Below, in pieces: positions 42,852 to 51,021 of a stretch of DNA of 64,000 nt (position 1 is the first letter of the stretch; every line of letters starts with the position of its first letter). The position numbers and the translations under genes were made by a program. Location of the stretch: positions 1-64,000 of IMG/VR virus record IMGVR_UViG_3300034198_012226. The stretch is one strand, 5' to 3'. A model generated the notes under the pieces. It was not told the origin of the DNA and ran no database searches. It worked only from the letters and a program-made list of their open reading frames with translations. This stretch comes from a virus.

Positions 42852-43381
42852 TAGGTCATCGGAAAGAATCCGGTTGACTGTAACGCGGCCTTTGCTGTAG
42901 GAAATTCGGGGCAATCCCGCATGTCCCAGGAGGTGACGCCGGACTCGAAGTATTCGACCGGGGCGACCCGCCACATGCCGGTGGCCTTGAACAACACCAG
43001 GACGAAAGGATCGGCACCGGCCATGGCAAGTTTGCGCAGGTTCGGGAGCTGATCCAGAGCGTCCTTGGACAGCAGGTAGCTGCCGTTCTTGGTCTTGTGC
43101 TCCGTGGACTTGACCTCCAGCGGGATCGAGACTCGGCGCAGCTCGGGGTGCCGGTACCAGATGTAGAAGTCAGCGATGGCCGACTTCATCCGGCCCATGG
43201 CAGCTCGGGCATCTGGCGGTCGATCCCAGGCGAAAGCGGCCAGGTTGTTCCACTCGGTGAGCACCTCGATCACCAGCTTCTCGGCCGTCTTGCCGCGTTG
43301 GCCGACCTCCTCTTTCTTGATCGGCTTCGGCCTGGCGATGGCACTGGCACCGAGGACGCGGGGTTTCTTCATTCCGACCAT
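42851..43381 (-). CDS. PD-(D/E)xK nuclease, Holliday-junction resolvase-like
   Basis: A 176-residue protein with the nuclease core IADFYIW, then IPLEVKST (D ... E-x-K) and a following QLPNLRKLAMAGADPFVLVLFK segment, as in RecU/VRR-like resolvases. A basic N-terminus (KKPRVLG---ARPKPIKKEE) could bind DNA. It would trim or resolve branched DNA. Overlaps the upstream gene by 13 bases. Confidence 0.72.
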   Translation of the reverse strand: MVGMKKPRVLGASAIARPKPIKKEEVGQRGKTAEKLVIEVLTEWNNLAAFAWDRPPDARAAMGRMKSAIADFYIWYRHPELRRVSIPLEVKSTEHKTKNGSYLLSKDALDQLPNLRKLAMAGADPFVLVLFKATGMWRVAPVEYFESGVTSWDMRDCPEFPTAKAALQSTGFFPMT

Positions 43382-43755
43382 GGTGGCCCCTCTTTCTTCG
43401 CGGGGTGACCTTCAGGCAGCATGGCCTGGGCCACCTTCTGCGCCGCCTTCTTTCGCCCGCCACCCTTCTGTGCCGGTGGCGTCCAGGTCGGCCCCATGAT
43501 GCGAACCAGGGACTCGGTGTTGAGGGTGTCTTTCCAGGCCGGAGGTGGCAGGCCATTGGCCATGGCCACCACGTCCTCCAGGTGGCAGGCGATGATGCCT
43601 TCCTTCGCACCTTTCACATGCGCCGAACGGTTCTTCGAGAAAGGCCACCAGTTGACCATGGTGGCGCTGCCGGTGACCTGGAAATGGCCGGGACTCGGCT
43701 CTTTCAGCTCGACTCCGAGCTGCTTCAGTGCCGAGCGAATCTGCTCGTCGTTCAT
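43369..43755 (-). CDS. small protein, unknown, coupled to DNA polymerase
   Basis: A 128-residue protein starting in an ATGA overlap with the polymerase stop and with GGAGG upstream. The segment MVNWWPFSKNRSAHVKGAKEG resembles small phage proteins that start with a short basic-aromatic patch. The C-terminus is Lys/Gly/Ala-rich. Function unknown. Confidence 0.6.
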   Translation of the reverse strand: MNDEQIRSALKQLGVELKEPSPGHFQVTGSATMVNWWPFSKNRSAHVKGAKEGIIACHLEDVVAMANGLPPPAWKDTLNTESLVRIMGPTWTPPAQKGGGRKKAAQKVAQAMLPEGHPAKKEGPPWSE

Positions 43756-46037
43756 GCTGCCTCCAACATGGTTGCCTTGGCCTTGCTGAACACCTCGTCC
43801 AGCGCCGCCTTGATGTTTTCTTCGATGAACCAGTCGCCGCATTCGATCTGCTCGCCGAAGTTCGGGCCGAGGGAGATCGAGGACATGCAAGGGACGGTCA
43901 TGTCGTGGTACTGCTTCGTCATGCACTCGTGGATGATGCGGATCGCTTCCACGGCGTGATCCTTGTGGATCGAGAAAACCAGCTCGTCGTGAATCGGCGC
44001 GATGAAGCGGCAGTCGAAGTCGAACAGCACGCCGCTGTCCCAGACACGAGCCATGGCAAGTTTGGTCTGCTCTGCCGACGAACCCTGGATTTCAAAGTTC
44101 GGACCTTGACGACCGGCCTTGTTCGCGGTCGAGCGATCCTGCAACAGCTTGGCCAGGTGGCGACGGGCACCCATCAGGGTCATGGCGTAGCCGGTCTCCT
44201 CGACACGGGCACGCACGCTGTCCTTCCACTCGGTCACGCCGGGGAACATCTTCTCGCGGGCATCCAGGAAGTCCTGGGCGTCCTTCACCGGGATCACAAT
44301 CGTGTACGCCAGGGTCAGCGCCTGGGCGTCATACTGTGCGCCGAAGTTCACGTTCTTCGCCACCTTGCGGAGGTCGTCGGCCATCTTGGCGATGGCTTCC
44401 TCGTCCCACTTGCGCAGCTTGATGAAGACGGTGTATTCGATCTCCTCGGCGGTGCCGGTGAAGTTGGCCGCGCCGACCATCGACTTCAGCTCCTCAACCT
44501 TGTCCTTGCCCCACTTCTTGAGCATGGCACCGGCAGCGGTGATGGAGTGCGGGTCTTTCAGGTTGTCGCCGATGTAGCAGGCGAGCATGTTGCGATCCTG
44601 GGACATGTGGGCCGCGAGCCTCAGCTCCTGACCCGAGAAGTCCAGCGACACGATCACGGCGTCCTTGTGGTGCGGCACGATGATCTCGCGCACCTTGATG
44701 CCTTCACCCTTCTTCGGGAGCTGCTGCAAGTTCGGGCCGGACGACGAGTAGCGGCGCGTCACCGTCGCGCACTGATTCATGGACGAGTGCAGCTTGCCGT
44801 CCTTCCAGTGCTTCAGGTACGGGTACGGGTTGTAGTACAGGCCGCGCTTCGTCATGACCTTCTTCATCGCGGAGATGCAGTTCAGGATCACTTCGAGGTC
44901 GGGGTCTTTGTCCTTGTCGTACAGCAGGGCGAAGTCGATGGCGGTGTCGTCGGTGGACGCTTTCGTCCGCACCAGTGCCCACTCCTCCGGCGAGAGCTGT
45001 GGCTCCTCGCCAGCCATCAGGAACTTCTTGAATTTGCTGACGGCCTTCACCAGGTCGCGGTTGAACTTGTAGTTGTCCTCGGTCAGCGCCGACGTGACGC
45101 GGATCGGCAGCTTCAGGATGTCGTACATGAAGACCTTCATCTTCTTGGCCGACTTCACGTCGATGGCAGGCTCGGACTTGTACTTGTTGAACAGCAGGCT
45201 GTTGATGTAGCGGACATCGCCGCGCTCGACCGCATCGCAGAAGTTGGCAAGTCCTGCGTCGCTGCCGTCCGTGCCCGACTCGGTCATGATGTCCATGGCC
45301 AGGACGTTCAGCTTGTGCTTCTTCGACGTGGGCCGGAAGCCGAACAGGTCTTCGCAGGCGTCCTTCACGGTGGCGTTGGTGCATTCCGTGAACGGCTTCC
45401 AGAGCTGATCCAGGATGCCCTTCTGCACCAGGACATCAGTCAGTGTAGCCCTGGCCCTCTCGAAGGCTTTGTCGTCCTCGCGCTCCAGTTGCTTGAGGCG
45501 CTCGACCGAGACGTTACAGCCCTGGACATACGAGTGTGCGGTCATGTAGGCAGGCTTCACCTCGACCTGTTCGTACACGCCCATGGTCTTCTCGATCTCC
45601 ATCACGAGGCCATAGAAGTTGTAGAGCGCAGCGGTGCAGATGGTGTCGTCGGCACCGTAGGCCAGCACGTCCTCGGCTTCCAGCTCGTTCATGCGGTACT
45701 GCTTGGAGACGATGCGATCCTTGAACGCCATCTTCAGCTCGTGCATGTCCTCGTAGCCGTGCTTCTCAAGGGCCTGCTTCTGCTTCTTCGGCGGCATCTC
45801 GGCGATGCGGTCGATGTTGATCTTCCAGGTATCCTCCACGATCTTGCCGCCCACTGGCAAGTCGTAGAGCCGGCCGGTCTTGGTCGTCACTTCCTTGTAC
45901 GAGACCTGGTCGTAGTTCAGCCAGAGCTTGGAATTCTGCTTCAGGCCATTGCTCCAGTTCTCGTCCACGTAGGACGACATGATCTTCGTGTCGTGGGCGT
46001 TCGACATGAAGCCACGGTAATCGGCGGCACCCATCAC
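43752..46037 (-). CDS. DNA polymerase, family A: rear half of 3'-5' exonuclease plus polymerase domain
   Basis: This 761-residue protein begins inside an exonuclease fold. SNAHDTKIMSSYVDEN matches the DT--M-SYL part of PolA, and EDVLAYGADDTICT is motif Exo III (YxxxD). The polymerase domain has motif A SLDFSGQELRLAAH, motif B KNVNFGAQYD (Asp in place of the usual second Gly) and motif C APIHDELVF. The front half of the exonuclease is at the end of the gene at 47240, three genes upstream. The two chains presumably assemble. Confidence 0.92.
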   Translation of the reverse strand: MMGAADYRGFMSNAHDTKIMSSYVDENWSNGLKQNSKLWLNYDQVSYKEVTTKTGRLYDLPVGGKIVEDTWKINIDRIAEMPPKKQKQALEKHGYEDMHELKMAFKDRIVSKQYRMNELEAEDVLAYGADDTICTAALYNFYGLVMEIEKTMGVYEQVEVKPAYMTAHSYVQGCNVSVERLKQLEREDDKAFERARATLTDVLVQKGILDQLWKPFTECTNATVKDACEDLFGFRPTSKKHKLNVLAMDIMTESGTDGSDAGLANFCDAVERGDVRYINSLLFNKYKSEPAIDVKSAKKMKVFMYDILKLPIRVTSALTEDNYKFNRDLVKAVSKFKKFLMAGEEPQLSPEEWALVRTKASTDDTAIDFALLYDKDKDPDLEVILNCISAMKKVMTKRGLYYNPYPYLKHWKDGKLHSSMNQCATVTRRYSSSGPNLQQLPKKGEGIKVREIIVPHHKDAVIVSLDFSGQELRLAAHMSQDRNMLACYIGDNLKDPHSITAAGAMLKKWGKDKVEELKSMVGAANFTGTAEEIEYTVFIKLRKWDEEAIAKMADDLRKVAKNVNFGAQYDAQALTLAYTIVIPVKDAQDFLDAREKMFPGVTEWKDSVRARVEETGYAMTLMGARRHLAKLLQDRSTANKAGRQGPNFEIQGSSAEQTKLAMARVWDSGVLFDFDCRFIAPIHDELVFSIHKDHAVEAIRIIHECMTKQYHDMTVPCMSSISLGPNFGEQIECGDWFIEENIKAALDEVFSKAKATMLEAA
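45434..45448 (-). repeat. dispersed 15-bp motif, site 16
   Basis: CTACACTGACTGATG on the coding strand of the polymerase gene, read as GCT ACA CTG ACT GAT. Left half intact. Confidence 0.6.
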
Positions 46038-46639
46038 TGGCCTCCCTTTACGTGGTCACGGATCAAGCCGGTCACCATGGCCGCGTCCTCGGCACCCAGG
46101 TCGCGGCGGCGTGCGGCGCTGACGATCTCGATGATGCGGGACAGGCGGTACGGCAGCTTCCAGCGGTCGATCACTTCCATGGCCGTCAGACGCGCCACGC
46201 GGCGCTCCACGGGCCTCACGACCGTTTCCGGCTCTGGCTCCCACCCGCCGCGCCTGAGCACATCCACGGCCTCCTCCGGCGAAAGCACGGGGGCTACGAC
46301 CAGCTCGGCCACGACCGAGTCCGTTGGGGCTTTCTCCGCTGCGATCAGTTCGCGCTCGGGTTCCGGTGCCGGTGCCAGGTTGGCGTGGGTCGGGGCTTCG
46401 TCAAGGCGATGCCCGCCGACCGTGTGGGTGTACAGCGAGAAGAAGACGTAGAAGAAACGACCGTTGCCGCCCTTGACCGAGACGCGGTTGATGCGCCGGT
46501 CGTCAAACAGTTCCTTGGTCGCAGCCTTCAGGTCTTCAACGTCGAACATGTGCATGTCCTCGGCCATGACCGTCATGGGCACGCCGTTACGCATACTGTC
46601 CAGATAGTCAACGATATTTTTGTGGATGTCGGTCATCAT
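46034..46639 (-). CDS. unknown protein between polymerase halves
   Basis: A 201-residue protein. Residues 1 to 75 look like a small winged-helix domain (IVDYLDSMRNGVPMTVMAEDM, then a strand pair ending in YVFFSLYTH). A Pro/Glu-rich linker and a helical C-terminal region follow. It is not a homing endonuclease by any motif I can see. It overlaps its neighbours by a few bases on both sides. Confidence 0.6.
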   Translation of the reverse strand: MMTDIHKNIVDYLDSMRNGVPMTVMAEDMHMFDVEDLKAATKELFDDRRINRVSVKGGNGRFFYVFFSLYTHTVGGHRLDEAPTHANLAPAPEPERELIAAEKAPTDSVVAELVVAPVLSPEEAVDVLRRGGWEPEPETVVRPVERRVARLTAMEVIDRWKLPYRLSRIIEIVSAARRRDLGAEDAAMVTGLIRDHVKGGQ

Positions 46640-46863
46640 TTCTCCAGCAGCGCACGGAACTTGCGCTTGCAGATGGTGCAGTTGTTGTGACTGTTGTGCT
46701 TGTCGTTCTCAGTGGTGCCGGTCAGCCTCGACCAGTTGCCACAGACCGACCGGCCATTCGCTTTGATGAGGTGCCACCTGGCCCTGCCGTTGGGAGCACC
46801 AGGCTTCCACCACCCGAGGAACCCCTCGGGCAGCGGGGCATCGTTGAATTCGGTATCGGTCAC
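46636..46863 (-). CDS. small zinc-finger-like protein
   Basis: A 75-residue protein with a GTG start (AAGGA upstream). A single cysteine in SVCGNW and the pair in NNCTICKRKF, with nearby histidines (NDKHNSHNN), suggest a single zinc site. Function unknown. Confidence 0.6.
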   Translation of the reverse strand: MTDTEFNDAPLPEGFLGWWKPGAPNGRARWHLIKANGRSVCGNWSRLTGTTENDKHNSHNNCTICKRKFRALLEK

Positions 46864-46865
46864 GA

Positions 46866-47243
46866 CTAGTCCTTCGTCACGATGGTTTCGGTGTGCTGCT
46901 CGGTCTTCGTGCAGTTCTTACCGCAGGACTTCTTCACCTCGTAGTTCCGGTCGGTCGTGACCATACCGGCGCAGCGGGTGAAGTAGTGCTCCTTGCTGCC
47001 AGCCGTGAAGGCATACACCTTGCAGCCGTCAGCCTCGCGGATCACATGCGGGATTCGGGCACGGCGCTCGGCTTCGGCGGTGGCGCGGCGCTTCGCCTCG
47101 GCTTCCGGCGTGGTCTCGCAGTAGGTGATCGCCGACAGGACGACCACAACGACCCCGAAACCAGCCGCCAGAGACTTGTCCCGCCACATGCCCAGGCCCA
47201 TGATCACCAGGCCGATAGCGACTCCGATCAGTGGCCCGTTCAT
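46866..47243 (-). CDS. small membrane protein
   Basis: A 125-residue protein. Two predicted membrane segments (LIGVAIGLVIMGLGMW, GFGVVVVVLSAITYC) are followed by a soluble domain with four cysteines (DGCKVYAF, FTRCAG, SCGKNC). I start it at 47243, an ATGA overlap with the upstream gene. A GTG-less longer start at 47252 is less likely. Function unknown. Confidence 0.6.
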   Translation of the reverse strand: MNGPLIGVAIGLVIMGLGMWRDKSLAAGFGVVVVVLSAITYCETTPEAEAKRRATAEAERRARIPHVIREADGCKVYAFTAGSKEHYFTRCAGMVTTDRNYEVKKSCGKNCTKTEQHTETIVTKD

Positions 47244-48601
47244 TCGTCGCACTCCTGGAGTGGGCCGAGCTGCGCCATGATGATCGGCAGCTCGAAGGAC
47301 ACGTTCTGGATCGCCTTGACCTTCGACTTGGGCAAGGCTTCGAGCACCTGCTTGGCCTGGGCCTTGCTGATGTTCTTGATCTTGTCCGTCTCGCGGTGAT
47401 TGACCGTGAAGAAGCAGGTGTACTGCATGTTGCGACCGAACGTCAGCGAGAACGAAGTCAGCTCGGCACCGAACACGTCAACCGATTCAGCATCCTTGGA
47501 CTCGTTGGACTTGGTCTTGGCCGTCTCCAGCCACTGCTCGGCGGTGTCGGTGGCACTGGTCTCGATGTCGAACGAGATGAACGGGGATTCGCTGATGTGC
47601 TGCTTCATCCAGTCGAACGCTTGCTGGAAGTTCGCGGCGTGTACCAGGCGCACCGCACCGGCCCAGTGATTCAGGCGTTCGTCCTGGATCAGGCCACGCG
47701 GCTTGACCATGCCTGGCGTCCATTGCAGCGGCCTGCGCACGGTGTTCACCAGGTTCGGGTACAGCCTGGCACAGCGATACGACTTGTAGACCATCTCGCG
47801 GTTGTCCAGGATTTTCTGAAGCGGCTTGAAGTTCGGCACGTCTTCTTCGAGGGCGCTCAACTGCTTCGTCAGGATCAACTGCTCGATGGTGGCAAGGTCG
47901 TTGTCGTCGTAGTTGCAGAGGAAGTCCAGCCAGGTCTTTTCGCCGAAGCCCTTGGCACCGGGAATCTTGTCGCCGGTGTCGCCGACGATGGCTTTGTAGA
48001 TCGGGACGTAGCGGCAAGCGAACGGGCCGTATGGGTTCTCGACCACGCGCTGACCCTTGCTCTGCTTCCAGATCGTCACGTCCTTAGTCAGTGTAGTCCC
48101 GTCCGACAGTGCCGTCGCCAAGTCGCCGTCGTTGGAGTCGATGATCTTCTCGCCGTCCAGGTGCATACACAGGTACATGATCACGTCGTCGGCCTCGATA
48201 CCGTCCTGGGTGACCGCGATGGCACCGAGCGAGGTGAAGACCTGGATGATCATGTCGCGCAGCTTCTGGAACTCGATGTACGCCTCGTCGGGGCGATCAC
48301 GACCGGCTTTGTACTGCGGCAGGATGTTCTGGCGCATCAGCTTGCTGTTCAAGCCTTCGACCACCAGGATCATGTCCATCGGCCCCATCTCGAACTGGTT
48401 CAGCACCGAGACGAAGTGGTTGATCAGGTTCTCGTAGCCGTACTGGGCGCTGTTGACCAGCACCTTCTTCGGCTCGGGCTTCGGATTCTTTTCGGTAGGC
48501 TCAGGGGTGAACATCACTTCGATGCCGAACTCCTTGTCCTTACCCGCCAGGAGGGCCGTCCACAGCATGGACGACATGTCAACGATCAGGCGCTTTCGCA
48601 T
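47240..48601 (-). CDS. 5'-3' exonuclease (FEN/PIN) fused to front half of PolA 3'-5' exonuclease
   Basis: A 453-residue protein. Residues 1 to about 290 form a 5' nuclease: LIVDMSSM, GIEADDVIM, IIDSNDGDL and the helix-hairpin-helix VGDTGDKIPGAKGFGEKT. Residues 345 onward begin a DnaQ-like 3'-5' exonuclease with Exo I SFDIETSATD and Exo II IQNVSFELPI (Glu where Asp is usual). The fold then stops, and its remainder starts the gene at 43752. Together the two genes equal a three-domain PolA. Confidence 0.9.
   Translation of the reverse strand: MRKRLIVDMSSMLWTALLAGKDKEFGIEVMFTPEPTEKNPKPEPKKVLVNSAQYGYENLINHFVSVLNQFEMGPMDMILVVEGLNSKLMRQNILPQYKAGRDRPDEAYIEFQKLRDMIIQVFTSLGAIAVTQDGIEADDVIMYLCMHLDGEKIIDSNDGDLATALSDGTTLTKDVTIWKQSKGQRVVENPYGPFACRYVPIYKAIVGDTGDKIPGAKGFGEKTWLDFLCNYDDNDLATIEQLILTKQLSALEEDVPNFKPLQKILDNREMVYKSYRCARLYPNLVNTVRRPLQWTPGMVKPRGLIQDERLNHWAGAVRLVHAANFQQAFDWMKQHISESPFISFDIETSATDTAEQWLETAKTKSNESKDAESVDVFGAELTSFSLTFGRNMQYTCFFTVNHRETDKIKNISKAQAKQVLEALPKSKVKAIQNVSFELPIIMAQLGPLQECDE
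48082..48096 (-). repeat. dispersed 15-bp motif, site 17
   Basis: CTACACTGACTAAGG on the coding strand of the 5' exonuclease gene, read as ACT ACA CTG ACT AAG. Confidence 0.6.
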
Positions 48602-48618
48602 TTCTTTTCTCCAAGTTT

Positions 48619-48639
48619 AGGGCCGCTGTTTGCGGCCCT
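48619..48639 (-). terminator. hairpin after DksA/TraR-like gene
   Basis: AGGGCCGC and GCGGCCCT pair over five bases. It is followed by TAAACTT rather than a T tract, so it is either a weak terminator or a processing site. Confidence 0.5.
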
Positions 48640-48643
48640 GGTT

Positions 48644-48943
48644 TCAACGTCGTTTTGGTTCTCGCTTGGACTGGCAGTCCACGCAGCGTATCCGGCCCAT
48701 CTCCATCCGGAGGCGGGGGAGCGGCTCGCCGCAGTCGTCCTCGACGCAGTCGGGGATCGGGAAGACGCCGGTCGCTTCGTCCTTGCGCTGATAAATCCAG
48801 CCGCCCTCGCCGTCAGGGATGCGCTCAGGCTGCGACGCCTCGCGGGCACGCTTGACGTGCTCGGCGGTGTCGCGCATGGCGATCTCGGTGCCACGGTCGA
48901 TGTCGTCGGTGCGGCTCATGTCGCCGAATTCGTCCATGCTCAT
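48644..48943 (-). CDS. DksA/TraR-type zinc finger protein
   Basis: A 99-residue protein with an N-terminal helix ending in an acidic patch and the C4 zinc finger DCVEDDCGEPLPRLR...IRCVDCQSKRE typical of TraR/DksA proteins. These bind the secondary channel of RNA polymerase and reprogram transcription. The first residues MSMDEFGDMSRTDDIDRG fit the TraR N-terminal helix. It probably adjusts host transcription. Confidence 0.85.
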   Translation of the reverse strand: MSMDEFGDMSRTDDIDRGTEIAMRDTAEHVKRAREASQPERIPDGEGGWIYQRKDEATGVFPIPDCVEDDCGEPLPRLRMEMGRIRCVDCQSKREPKRR

Positions 48944-49614
48944 GGCTGGAACCCTCCGATGCAGGTGCCGTTGTCGGTGCCGATGCGCAGGCCACCGCTG
49001 AAGGGGATCGAGATGCCGTGGACATAGGCGTCCCTGGCCTGGACACCCGAAACGGTGTTGACGCCAGCGATGGCCGCAGCAGTGCGCTGGCCGATCTGGG
49101 AGGCGATAATGCTGCCACTGACGGTCAGACCACCAGGACCGACCTGGAAGGACATGGCGGGCTTTTCCTGGGTCACCAGGACGTGGTCGCCGATGGTGTA
49201 GTGCTTCGGCTTGCGATCCGCATACTGGGCTTCCAGCTTCGGGATCAGGTGGTTCCAGTCGTTCAGACCGGCGACGACCTTGGTGCCATTGAACTGGCGG
49301 TCGTCAATCAGGGTGCCGCAGACCTTGGCGTCGATGATGATGGCAAGGCAGGCCAGGCAGTTGCCCAGGTGCGGGGTGCCATCTTCAGGATCGGTCTCCT
49401 CGCCTTCCCACCACTTGTAGCCGTGGCGAATGAATGCGTCGAAGTAGATCGAGGCGTAGACCGGGGTGGCACGCCAGTTGGTGCGGCCATACTTGGTCTT
49501 GCCTGCGAACAGCGCCATAGCGCCCTGGAGGATCGCCGAGACTGGGAACAGAGCCAGGGGCGGCTTGGTGCGACCGATCAGGTCTTTGGGATTGCGTGGA
49601 TCAGGGGTTGTCAT
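48940..49614 (-). CDS. dATP/dGTP diphosphohydrolase-like (DUF5664/MazZ-type) protein
   Basis: A 224-residue protein whose first 110 residues (NPKDLIGRTKPPLALFPVS, then KYGRTNWRATPVYASIYFDA, WWEGEETDPEDGTPHLGNCLAC) match the N-terminal domain of phage dATP/dGTP diphosphohydrolases of the MazZ type. It would hydrolyse dATP or dGTP to the monophosphate. The C-terminal 100 residues are a separate Gly-rich region. I start it at 49614 and not at 49734, because the longer start runs through the promoter and hairpin leader. Confidence 0.75.
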   Translation of the reverse strand: MTTPDPRNPKDLIGRTKPPLALFPVSAILQGAMALFAGKTKYGRTNWRATPVYASIYFDAFIRHGYKWWEGEETDPEDGTPHLGNCLACLAIIIDAKVCGTLIDDRQFNGTKVVAGLNDWNHLIPKLEAQYADRKPKHYTIGDHVLVTQEKPAMSFQVGPGGLTVSGSIIASQIGQRTAAAIAGVNTVSGVQARDAYVHGISIPFSGGLRIGTDNGTCIGGFQP

Positions 49615-49630
49615 TATTTCTTCTCGTCTC

Positions 49631-49693
49631 GGGTAATAAAAATCGCGGCCGAAATTCCCGTAGGAATCGTTGCCGCGAGGAAGCATATTACCC
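49631..49693 (-). promoter_or_regulatory. nested hairpin leader with terminator-like stem
   Basis: Three nested inverted repeats: GGGTAAT with ATTACCC outside, CGCGGC with GCCGCG inside, and an AATTCC/GGAAT core. On the minus strand the middle stem is followed by ATTTTTATT, as in an intrinsic terminator. It lies between the promoter at 49685 and the start codon at 49614. Confidence 0.6.
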
Positions 49694-49712
49694 GAATTTT
49701 TCTTCAGTGCAA
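49685..49712 (-). promoter_or_regulatory. promoter for diphosphohydrolase operon
   Basis: Minus strand TTGCAC, 16 bases, TAATAT. The -10 is part of the outer inverted repeat of the leader. Confidence 0.5.
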
Positions 49713-49718
49713 GGGCTT

Positions 49719-50009
49719 TCAGCGTGTACGCCACACTCGGACGCCGTCCTGCTCGCCCTTGTCTTCCTGCCCAGGCACGACCTCGGCCAGGCTGCGGATC
49801 GTGAAGTCCTTGCCATGGCCCTTGTCGGACTTCTTGTAGCGTGTGATGGCCGAGTTGATCGTGTTCGTGTTCGCCCCGGCGATGAAGAACGAGTGCTCAA
49901 CTTCCATCGAGTCGAACGGGTAGATCGGGCGGCGACCGCCGTGATGCGGGATCGGCGGGATGGGCACGCCGGACTGGACGATGACCGTGCCAGCTTCGTG
50001 ATTAGACAT
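49719..50009 (-). CDS. small conserved-type phage protein, unknown
   Basis: A 96-residue protein with VPIPPIPHHGGRRPIYPFDSMEVEHSFFIAG, a Pro-rich then YPFDSMEVGDSF-like pattern that recurs in small phage proteins, and INSAITRYKKSDKGHGKDFTIRS, which resembles a small DNA- or RNA-binding fold. AAGGAG precedes the ATG. Function not known. Confidence 0.62.
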   Translation of the reverse strand: MSNHEAGTVIVQSGVPIPPIPHHGGRRPIYPFDSMEVEHSFFIAGANTNTINSAITRYKKSDKGHGKDFTIRSLAEVVPGQEDKGEQDGVRVWRTR

Positions 50010-50730
50010 TCGGTTTCTCCTTCAAAATGATGTGTGGATGCAACAGCTTGACGCTGTAGGCCAGGTCGGAATCGACCCCTTCGCCATCCTGGCGCTGGAG
50101 CCACTGCCAGAACGATACAGGCACTTCTTCGAGAGGCTTGCCCTTGTACTTGGCCGAGAACGGCATGACGGCGACCCTGGTCGGCTGGTACTGATAGTCC
50201 AGCAGCTCACGGACGGTCATGCCGGTCTCGCGGACGATCAGGCGCAGGAGATCGACGGTGTCCTCGACATCATCAAGTGCCGAGTGCGAGGTGCCGTCCC
50301 GGCGACCCAGGCCGAACATGAACTTGAGCGTGGCCAGCTTGTGGTTCTCGGCCTCGGGCCAGACCTTGCGAGCCAGGCGCAAGGTGCAAAGAGCCACCGA
50401 GTTCGGCCCGAACTTGTGCTTGACCTTCGGGAAATCGAACGGCGCATTGTGGCAGACGATGATCGTATCCACACCCTCGAAATGCCCGTCGAGCACCTGG
50501 TCGAAGTATTCGTCCAGGGTCGGCTCATTGGCGACCATCTCGTTGGTGATCCGGTGAACACCCATGGCACCGAACGAGATTTTGACCTCGGGGTCGATCA
50601 GCGAACGAAGGCGATGCACCTCGTGCAAGGTGTCTTCGTCCAGCTCAATGATGCCGATCTCACAGACACCGACAGGTTCTTCGAGGCCGGAGGTTTCGGT
50701 GTCGAGGACGACGAGCTTTTCGAGTTCCAT
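50002..50730 (-). CDS. DnaQ-like 3'-5' exonuclease (DEDDh)
   Basis: A 242-residue protein with Exo I VVLDTETSGLEE, Exo II VCHNAPFDFPK and Exo III TSHSALDDVEDT in order, the DEDDh set of proofreading exonucleases. The fold covers residues 5 to 170, and the last 70 residues (YKGKPLEEVPVSFWQWL onward) are the quorum-of-three type domain seen in phage exonucleases. It overlaps groES by a TGATG. It may proofread in trans or degrade DNA or RNA ends. Confidence 0.9.
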   Translation of the reverse strand: MELEKLVVLDTETSGLEEPVGVCEIGIIELDEDTLHEVHRLRSLIDPEVKISFGAMGVHRITNEMVANEPTLDEYFDQVLDGHFEGVDTIIVCHNAPFDFPKVKHKFGPNSVALCTLRLARKVWPEAENHKLATLKFMFGLGRRDGTSHSALDDVEDTVDLLRLIVRETGMTVRELLDYQYQPTRVAVMPFSAKYKGKPLEEVPVSFWQWLQRQDGEGVDSDLAYSVKLLHPHIILKEKPNV

Positions 50731-50993
50731 CAGCCCTCCACGACAGCCAGGATGTCGTCGCTCTGCACGACCAGGAAGTCTTCGCCTTCGACCTTGATCG
50801 ACTGGCCGCTGTAGATGCCGAAGATGATGGTGTCGCCGACACCGACCTCGGTCACGCCAGCGCCAACGGCGACGATGGTGCCCTGGTCGTGCTGCTGTTT
50901 CGTCGGGGCCGACAGGATGATGCCCGAGGCGGTCTGGGTTTCAGGGGCGATGCGTTTGACGACGATGCGTCCGGCAAGTGGTTTCAGGTTCAT
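50730..50993 (-). CDS. GroES-like co-chaperonin
   Basis: An 87-residue protein with the full co-chaperonin pattern: LKPLAGRIVVKRI, the mobile-loop SGIIL, GTIVAVGAG, VGDTIIFG, VEGEDFLVV and DDILAVVE. It would cap the host GroEL, as T4 gp31 does, to fold phage proteins such as the capsid subunit. It is slightly shorter than the 97-residue E. coli protein. Its ribosome binding site lies at the end of motif site 18. Confidence 0.93.
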   Translation of the reverse strand: MNLKPLAGRIVVKRIAPETQTASGIILSAPTKQQHDQGTIVAVGAGVTEVGVGDTIIFGIYSGQSIKVEGEDFLVVQSDDILAVVEG

Positions 50994-50999
50994 TCAGGA

Positions 51000-51014
51000 C
51001 TCCAGTGAGTGTAG
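51000..51014 (-). repeat. dispersed 15-bp motif, site 18, over groES ribosome binding site
   Basis: CTACACTCACTGGAG on the minus strand, with GGAG as the Shine-Dalgarno of the groES-like gene. Confidence 0.8.
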
Positions 51015-51021
51015 TGGTCAG

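Noticed and set aside
46034-47243. Intein or homing endonuclease between the polymerase halves
   Set aside because: None of the three intervening proteins shows LAGLIDADG, GIY-YIG, HNH or intein splicing motifs, and the polymerase half does not begin with Cys, Ser or Thr after processing.
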